From Gammaproteobacteria bacterium (GTDB lineage: Bacteria; Pseudomonadota; Gammaproteobacteria; Burkholderiales; Burkholderiaceae_C), in assembly GCA_018903185.1 (NCBI GenBank), contig JAHIQV010000255.1, positions 1-5,573 of the forward strand: 5,573 nucleotides of DNA. The letters run 5' to 3'. The translations under genes were made by a program, and so were the position numbers. The notes beneath the pieces are model-generated. The model was not told the origin of the DNA and made no database searches. It was given only the letters and a program-made list of their open reading frames with translations. Positions 1-5,573 of this stretch are shown here, piece by piece; position 1 is the stretch's first letter, and every line of letters starts with the position of its first letter.

Positions 1-912
1 ACGGCCGACACCATGGAGGTGCTGGCCAACGTGGAACTGCCGTTCGACCGGTTGACGGAGATCGTGCGCACCCACAAGGGCTGTCTGGCCTGGGGCGGCA
101 CGGCCAACCTCTCGCCGGCTGACGACGTGCTGATCTCGGTCGAGCGGCCGCTGGCGCTCGATTCACCGGGGCAGATGGTCGCGTCCATCCTGTCAAAGAA
201 GATCGCGGCCGGCGCCACGCACCTGGTGCTCGACATCCCCATCGGTCCCACGGCCAAGGTGCGTTCCATGCCCGAGGCGCAGCGCCTGCGCCGGCTGTTC
301 GAGTACGTGGCGCAGCGCCTGCACCTGTCGCTGGACGTGGTCATCACCGACGGCCGCCAGCCCGTGGGGCAGGGGGTGGGGCCGGTGCTGGAGGCGCGCG
401 ACGTCATGCGGGTGCTGGAGAACCACCCCGATGCGCCGAACGACCTGCGGCAGAAATCGCTGCGCCTGGCCGGGCGCCTGATCGAATGCAGCCCGGACGT
501 GCGCGGTGGCGACGGCTTCCGGATCGCGCGTGACATCCTCGACTCGGGCCGCGCGCTGGCGCAGATGCAGGCCATCATCGAGGCCCAAGGCTCGCACGAC
601 TTCGATCACCACCACCCGGCGCTGGGCGCACTCACGCTCGAAGTGACCGCAGCGCAGGCCGGCGTGGTGACCGGCATCGACAACCTGCAGATCGCGCAGA
701 TCGCGCGCCTGGCCGGCGCACCCAAGGTGCAGGGTGCGGGTGTGGACCTGCTGCGCAAGCTGGGTGACGAAGTGCGCGCGGGCGATGCGCTCTACCGCGT
801 GCACGCCAGCTACCCGGCCGACCTCGAATTTGCCCGCCAGGCCTGTCTGCGCTTCAACGGTTTCAGCCTCGGGCACGCCGACCAGGTGCCCCATGTGTTT
901 GTGGAGTTCTGA
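1..912 (+). CDS. Thymidine/AMP phosphorylase family protein, C-terminal part (5' end outside window)
   Basis: This is a nucleoside/nucleotide phosphorylase that would cleave the N-glycosidic bond with inorganic phosphate. The family includes thymidine phosphorylase (DeoA) and the archaeal AMP phosphorylase that yields ribose 1,5-bisphosphate and a free base. The reading frame is open from base 1, beginning TADTMEV, which is an internal family motif. The ATG at 13 is therefore not the start. About 200 residues are missing from a usual ~500. Visible landmarks, numbered from the first codon, are [12 protein letters not shown] (31-42), a VERPLALD stretch (47-54), SILSKK (62-67; in E. coli thymidine phosphorylase the equivalent Ser and Lys contact the base), DIPIGP (78-83) and [20 protein letters not shown] (116-135). 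The C-terminal domain has the barrel-like pattern [19 protein letters not shown] (about 247-265). A His-rich FDHHHP lies near 201-206. The VERPLALD and DIPIGP style is closer to AMP-phosphorylase-like long forms than to classical 440-aa DeoA. The true substrate is unresolved because the N-terminal phosphate site is not in view. Confidence 0.93.
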   Translation, partial: TADTMEVLANVELPFDRLTEIVRTHKGCLAWGGTANLSPADDVLISVERPLALDSPGQMVASILSKKIAAGATHLVLDIPIGPTAKVRSMPEAQRLRRLFEYVAQRLHLSLDVVITDGRQPVGQGVGPVLEARDVMRVLENHPDAPNDLRQKSLRLAGRLIECSPDVRGGDGFRIARDILDSGRALAQMQAIIEAQGSHDFDHHHPALGALTLEVTAAQAGVVTGIDNLQIAQIARLAGAPKVQGAGVDLLRKLGDEVRAGDALYRVHASYPADLEFARQACLRFNGFSLGHADQVPHVFVEF

Positions 913-1820
913 TGCAACCCGACCTTTCTGCTGGCTGCCTGCTGTGTTTTGACGATGAGCAGACCATCGCCCAGGCGGTGGCCGCAGCGGCGGGTCTGAC
1001 GCTGGCCGTCATTCAGCGCCACCGCTTTCCGGACGGCGAGTTGCGCCTGCGACTGCCCGAGAGCCTGCCACCGCGCGTGGTGTTCTGGCGCGGCCTGCAC
1101 CAGCCGAACGAGAAGCTGGTCGAGATCCTGCTGGTCGCGCGCACCGCGCACCAGCTCGGCGCCGTGCACCTCACGCTGGTGGCGCCTTACCTGGCCTACA
1201 TGCGGCAGGACATCGCGTTCAACCCCGGCGAAGCGGTGAGCCAGCGCGTCATCGGCCGTTTCCTGGCCGGTCTGTTTGACGCCGTGATCACGGTGGACCC
1301 GCACCTGCACCGCGTGGCGACGCTGGAAGAGGCCATACCTGTGAAAGATGCCATCGTGCTCAGCGGTGCGCCGCTGCTGGCCGACCACATCGCGACGCAG
1401 CGCCCCGACGTGCTGCTGATCGGCCCGGACGAAGAGTCGTTGCAGTGGGTGGCGCAGGCCGCTGCGCGCCACGGCTGGGCGCATGGCGTGTGCCGCAAGC
1501 TGCGGCATGGAGACCGGGAGGTGGACATCGAGCTGCCCGACCTGCCGTTCACCGGACGCGCCGTGGTGCTGATGGACGACGTGGCCAGTTCCGGCCATAC
1601 CCTCGCGCAGGCGACCCGGTTGCTGCGCGAGGCAGGCGCGGCGTCGGTGGACGTGGCGGTCACGCACGCGCTGTTTGCCGATGGCGCGGTCCGGCTGATC
1701 CGCGAAGCCGGTGCCGGCCAGATCTGGAGCACCGACAGCATTCCCCACGCCAGCAACGCGGTCAGCATCGTGCCGGCGGTGGCCGAAGTGCTGTGCGCAC
1801 TGCAGGCTCGACCGACCTGA
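912..1820 (+). CDS. prs: Divergent ribose-phosphate pyrophosphokinase (PRPP synthetase) homologue
   Basis: Family members transfer pyrophosphate from ATP to ribose 5-phosphate, giving PRPP in the cytosol for nucleotide, His and Trp synthesis. The 302-aa protein carries the family landmarks in order: FPDGE (39-43) and RQD (98-100), both ATP-site; DPHLHR (129-134; canonical DLHxxQ metal/ATP His region); GPDE (171-174); a K-x-R pair in KLR (196-198) as in the catalytic flexible loop; and the PRPP/ribose-phosphate loop MDDVASSGHT (221-230). The YxxYxRQDxxFNPGE pattern (93-107) resembles archaeal-type enzymes more than classical bacterial Prs of about 315 aa. The phosphate loop departs from the usual DDxxxTGGT by Ser and His substitutions. 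The start ATG overlaps the upstream TGA by one base (TGATG), and GGAG (903-906) sits 5 nt before it, implying translational coupling to the phosphorylase. It is probably not the housekeeping Prs but a specialised paralogue, possibly acting on products of the neighbour; that role is inference. Confidence 0.9.
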   Translation: MQPDLSAGCLLCFDDEQTIAQAVAAAAGLTLAVIQRHRFPDGELRLRLPESLPPRVVFWRGLHQPNEKLVEILLVARTAHQLGAVHLTLVAPYLAYMRQDIAFNPGEAVSQRVIGRFLAGLFDAVITVDPHLHRVATLEEAIPVKDAIVLSGAPLLADHIATQRPDVLLIGPDEESLQWVAQAAARHGWAHGVCRKLRHGDREVDIELPDLPFTGRAVVLMDDVASSGHTLAQATRLLREAGAASVDVAVTHALFADGAVRLIREAGAGQIWSTDSIPHASNAVSIVPAVAEVLCALQARPT

Positions 1821-1834
1821 GCAGGTGACCGCGG

Positions 1835-1867
1835 CCGGCCCCTGGCCGGTGTCTTTGGCCGGTTTTT
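1835..1867 (+). terminator. Probable intrinsic terminator after the prs-like gene
   Basis: CCGGCC (1835-1840) can pair with GGCCGG (1857-1862), which is followed at once by five T (1863-1867). A competing, more compact hairpin pairs CTGGCC (1842-1847) with GGCCGG (1857-1862) around a 9-nt loop, with one G-U pair. A third copy of the arm, GGCCGG at 1844-1849, could instead pair with 1835-1840. GC-rich stem plus T-run 15 to 47 nt past the stop codon is the classical layout of a Rho-independent terminator. The T-run is short. The site separates the nucleotide genes from the acetyl-CoA operon. Confidence 0.6.
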
Positions 1868-1957
1868 GATTCGGGTCAAGAAGACGTACATTCGGCTGGA
1901 CAGGTGGCACCGTGTGGGAGGACCATTTGTTTTCAGTCAACGAGCCGGGTCGATACC

Positions 1958-1981
1958 GCTGCGGTGGCGAGCCACTGCAGC
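1958..1981. promoter_or_regulatory. Imperfect 24-bp dyad, candidate operator or leader hairpin
   Basis: The left arm GCTGCGGTGGC (1958-1968) and right arm GCCACTGCAGC (1971-1981) are complementary at 10 of 11 positions around a central GA. The single mismatch would be a G-U pair in RNA. As DNA it has the size and symmetry of a site for a dimeric helix-turn-helix regulator; as RNA it would fold into a stem with a CGAG tetraloop. No T-run follows, so it is not a terminator. It ends 34 nt before the GTG start of the acetyl-CoA synthetase gene. The regulator is unknown. Confidence 0.45.
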
Positions 1982-1989
1982 AGACGCCA

Positions 1990-2007
1990 CCGGTTCCTGC
2001 CAACCGG
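1990..2007 (+). promoter_or_regulatory. Inverted repeat overlapping the acsA ribosome binding site
   Basis: CCGGTT (1990-1995) is perfectly complementary to AACCGG (2002-2007) with a 6-nt spacer. The right arm contains the first two G of the GGAGA Shine-Dalgarno element, so a transcript hairpin here could partly hide the ribosome binding site. It lies 8 nt downstream of the 24-bp dyad. A six-base-pair match can arise by chance in GC-rich DNA, and function is speculative. Confidence 0.3.
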
Positions 2008-2010
2008 AGA
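2006..2010 (+). promoter_or_regulatory. Shine-Dalgarno GGAGA that fixes the GTG start of acsA
   Basis: GGAGA is spaced 5 nt from the GTG at 2016. The first in-frame ATG lies 100 codons further in, after conserved sequence, and the in-frame TTG at 1866 overlaps the terminator T-run. GTG at 2016 is therefore the best-supported start. Confidence 0.75.
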
Positions 2011-2015
2011 CAACG

Positions 2016-3784
<1,769 letters not shown>

Positions 3785-3788
<4 letters not shown>

Positions 3789-4783
3789 CCGACAAGATCC
3801 ACCTCGACCGCGGCCACCTGCACCACCTGTACCGCGAGATGCTGCGCATCCGCCGCTTTGAAGCCAAGTGCGTCGAGCTCTACCAGGCGCAGAAGATCCG
3901 CGGTTTTCTGCACCTGTATGACGGCGAGGAGGCTGTGGCCGTGGGGGTGATGGATGCGCTGGAGCCGCGCGATGCGGTGTTGGCCACCTACCGCGAGCAC
4001 GGCCATGCGCTGGCGCGCGGCGTGCCGATGGCGCCACTCATGGCCGAGATGCTGGGCAAGGTCGAAGGTTGTTGTCGCGGGCGCGGCGGTTCCATGCACC
4101 TGTTCGATCGTGAGCACCGCTTCTTCGGCGGCAACGCCATCGTCGGCGGCGGCCTGCCGCTGGCCGTGGGCATTGCCATGGCCGACCAACAGCTGCGACC
4201 GGGCGCGGTGACGGCGTGTTTCTTTGGCGAGGGCGCGGTGGCCGAAGGGGCCTTTCACGAGAGCATGAACCTGGCGGCCATCTGGAAGCTGCCGGTGCTG
4301 TTCGTGTGTGAAAACAACCTCTACGCCATGGGTGTTCCGCTGGCCGATTCGGAGTCGCAGACCGATGTGTACCGCAAGGCCGACGCCTACCGCATGGCCT
4401 CCGCACAGGTCGATGCGATGGACCCGGTCCAGATGGCCGCCGCCGCGCGGCGCGCCGTGGAGCATGTGCGCACCGGCCTCGGCCCGTATTTCCTGGAGTG
4501 CCGCACCTACCGCTTCCGCGCGCATTCGATGTTCGACACCCAGGCCTACCGCACACGCGGCGAGATCGAAGACTGGCGCCAGCGCGATCCGATCGAGCGC
4601 TTGCGCCACTGGATGGAGGGCAACCACCTGCTGACCCCGGACGAGGCAGCGGCGATCGACACCGGCATCCTGACCGAGATCGACGCCGCGGTGGCGTGTG
4701 CCGAGGCCGGCACGCTGGAGCCGGTGGACCAGCTGGAGCGCTTCGTGCTGATGGACTCGGTGGTGCAGGAGACGGCATCATGA
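3785..4783 (+). CDS. pdhA: 2-oxo acid dehydrogenase E1 alpha subunit (pyruvate dehydrogenase type)
   Basis: This is the thiamine-diphosphate-binding alpha subunit of a heterotetrameric E1 that decarboxylates a 2-oxo acid, most likely pyruvate, and passes the acyl group to lipoyl-E2. The 332-aa length is normal. Landmarks are [11 protein letters not shown] (16-26), the active-site stretch [12 protein letters not shown] (68-79), GRGGSMHLF (99-107), the metal/ThDP motif starting at GEG (148-150) and ending in ENN (176-178) with LYAMG (179-183), and the phosphorylation-loop region RFRAHSMFD (243-251). The YRTRGE and RQRDPIERL segments (255-273) are typical of PDH E1 alpha. Classical members have GDG; here Glu149 replaces the Mg-binding Asp. 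An AAGGG (3774-3778) lies 6 nt before the ATG, which overlaps the acsA stop (ATGA). Acetoin dehydrogenase AcoA is a close alternative, and sequence reading alone cannot exclude it. Many betaproteobacteria use a homodimeric AceE for their main PDH, so this may be a second, condition-specific E1. Confidence 0.92.
4767..4772 (+). promoter_or_regulatory. Shine-Dalgarno AGGAGA for the E1 beta gene
   Basis: AGGAGA lies inside the 3' end of the alpha gene, 7 nt before the ATG at 4780. It is the strongest ribosome binding site in the window. Together with the ATGA overlap it supports the chosen start and balanced alpha/beta production. Confidence 0.7.
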
Positions 4784-5573
4784 ACGCCACCACCCCGATC
4801 CGCATGACCTACCGCGAAGCCTGCCGCCAGGCGATTCGCGACGCGCTGCTGGCCGATGCCCGCTGCTTCGTGATGGGCGAGGACGTGGGCAAATACGGTG
4901 GCTGCTACGCCGTGACCAAGGGCTTGCTGGAAGAGTTCGGTCCCGCTCGCATCGTGGACACGCCGCTGGCCGAAGTCGGCTTTGTGGGCGCTGGCGTGGG
5001 GGCCGCTCTGGCCGGTCTGCGACCCATCGTCGAGATCATGACCTGCAACTTCAGCCTGCTCGCGCTGGACCAGATCATGAACAACGCCGCCACCATCCCG
5101 CACATGTCGGGCGGGCAGTTCGCGGTGCCGCTGGTGATCCGCATGGCCACCGGTGGCGGGCGGCAACTGGCGGCGCAGCACTCGCACAGTCTGGAAGGCT
5201 GGTTCGCCCACATCCCGGGGCTCAAGGTGCTGGTGCCCGGCACGGTGGAAGACGCGCGCCTCATGCTCGCCGCCGCGCTGGCCGATCCCAACCCGGTGCT
5301 GATCTTCGAACACATCGTGCTCTACAACGCCGAAGGCGAACTGGACCCGGCCGTCACCGCGGTGGATATCGAACACGCGCGCGTGCGCCGAGCGGGCCGT
5401 GACGTCAGCCTGGTGAGCTACGGTAACAGCCTGCCCAAGTGCCTGGCCGCGGCGCAGCAGCTGGCGGGCGAGGGCATCGAGGCCGAGGTGATCGACCTGC
5501 GCGTCTTGCGCCCGCTGGACACCGCCACCGTGATGAAATCGCTCAGCCGTACGCACCGCTGCGTGATCGTGGA
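4780..5573 (+). CDS. pdhB: 2-oxo acid dehydrogenase E1 beta subunit (pyruvate dehydrogenase type), 3' end outside window
   Basis: This beta subunit pairs with the preceding alpha chain to form the alpha2beta2 E1. The frame is open to the right edge, giving 264 residues of a usual ~325. The pyrimidine-binding domain shows [13 protein letters not shown] (11-23), GEDVGKYGG (33-41), [12 protein letters not shown] (57-68), in which Glu65 matches the Glu that activates the thiamine aminopyrimidine, [14 protein letters not shown] (78-91), and [20 protein letters not shown] (131-150), whose His134 matches a conserved active-site His. The start of the transketolase C-terminal domain is seen in SLVSYG (210-215) and [11 protein letters not shown] (237-247). 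The ATG overlaps the alpha stop by four bases (ATGA), so coupling is likely. The missing segment is the last part of the C-terminal domain. A lipoyl E2 and possibly an E3 gene would be expected next. Acetoin dehydrogenase AcoB is the main alternative identity. Confidence 0.93.
   Translation, partial: MNATTPIRMTYREACRQAIRDALLADARCFVMGEDVGKYGGCYAVTKGLLEEFGPARIVDTPLAEVGFVGAGVGAALAGLRPIVEIMTCNFSLLALDQIMNNAATIPHMSGGQFAVPLVIRMATGGGRQLAAQHSHSLEGWFAHIPGLKVLVPGTVEDARLMLAAALADPNPVLIFEHIVLYNAEGELDPAVTAVDIEHARVRRAGRDVSLVSYGNSLPKCLAAAQQLAGEGIEAEVIDLRVLRPLDTATVMKSLSRTHRCVIV

Larger units (their letters stand above)
1868..2015 (+). promoter_or_regulatory. Leader/promoter region of the acsA-pdhAB operon, promoter not resolved
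   Basis: This stretch lies between a probable terminator and a gene with its own strong ribosome binding site, so a promoter is expected in it. The best sigma-70-like candidate is TGGACA (1897-1902, five of six to the -35 consensus) with a poor GACCAT (1921-1926) 18 nt downstream. TTGATT (1866-1871) with TACATT (1887-1892) has better hexamers but only a 15-nt spacer. Neither is convincing. A locally AT-richer patch (1924-1940) and two dyads lie between these and the start codon. Assignment as a regulatory region is inference from position. Confidence 0.4.

Noticed and set aside
13..15. ATG at 13 as the start of the phosphorylase gene
   Set aside because: The frame is open upstream to base 1, the preceding codons (T-A-D-T) belong to a conserved internal motif, and the family is about 200 residues longer.
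1905..1920. Sigma-54 type -24/-12 promoter, prompted by TGGCAC and by known sigma-54 control of acetoin operons
   Set aside because: TGGCAC matches the -24 element, but the bases at the -12 position are GGGAG instead of TTGCA, so the essential GC is missing.
810..2003. 397-codon minus-strand open frame crossing the intergenic region
   Set aside because: It is antisense to the prs-like gene, would run through the terminator, and shows no recognisable domain.
1866..2015. N-terminal extension of acetyl-CoA synthetase from a TTG at 1866
   Set aside because: The TTG overlaps the terminator T-run, lacks a Shine-Dalgarno sequence, and the extra 50 residues do not look like the family. GTG at 2016 has GGAGA at good spacing.
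4546..5556. 336-codon minus-strand open frame opposite the E1 beta gene
   Set aside because: The plus-strand frame encodes a full set of E1 beta motifs; the antisense translation is His/Gln/Gly/Val-rich with no family pattern.

Overview
The window is dense, uniformly GC-rich, single-strand coding DNA. All five recognisable genes lie on the + strand. The base composition, the protein families and the gene order suggest a high-GC proteobacterium, most plausibly a betaproteobacterium of the Burkholderiales/Comamonadaceae type; this is inference from general resemblance, not a database match. I see no mobile element, tRNA, rRNA or CRISPR array.

Region A (1-1820) is a two-gene nucleotide-metabolism unit. 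It holds the C-terminal ~303 residues of a thymidine/AMP phosphorylase family protein, cut by the left edge. A divergent ribose-phosphate pyrophosphokinase (PRPP synthetase) homologue of 302 aa follows, with a 1-nt TGATG stop/start overlap. The pair could link nucleotide phosphorolysis to phosphoribosyl supply. It ends at a probable intrinsic terminator (about 1835-1867).

Region B (1868-2015) is a short intergenic leader. It contains an imperfect 24-bp dyad (1958-1981) and a perfect 6-bp inverted repeat (1990-2007) that reaches into the ribosome binding site of the next gene. I could not place a convincing promoter.

Region C (2016-5573) is an acetyl-CoA-forming operon. An AMP-forming acetyl-CoA synthetase (GTG start, 590 aa) is followed by the alpha and beta subunits of a heterotetrameric thiamine-diphosphate-dependent 2-oxo acid dehydrogenase E1 (pyruvate dehydrogenase type, possibly acetoin dehydrogenase). 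Both junctions are 4-nt ATGA overlaps, so the three genes are probably translationally coupled. The beta gene runs off the right edge about 60 residues short of the usual length; E2 and E3 genes would be expected beyond it. Together the operon would make acetyl-CoA both from acetate and by oxidative decarboxylation of pyruvate or a related substrate.

Most of this is recognisable metabolism. The points most worth a second look are the phosphorylase-PRPP synthetase coupling with its altered PRPP-loop residues, the placement of acetyl-CoA synthetase at the head of an E1 operon, the tandem dyads in its leader, and the GEG variant of the thiamine-diphosphate motif in the E1 alpha subunit.
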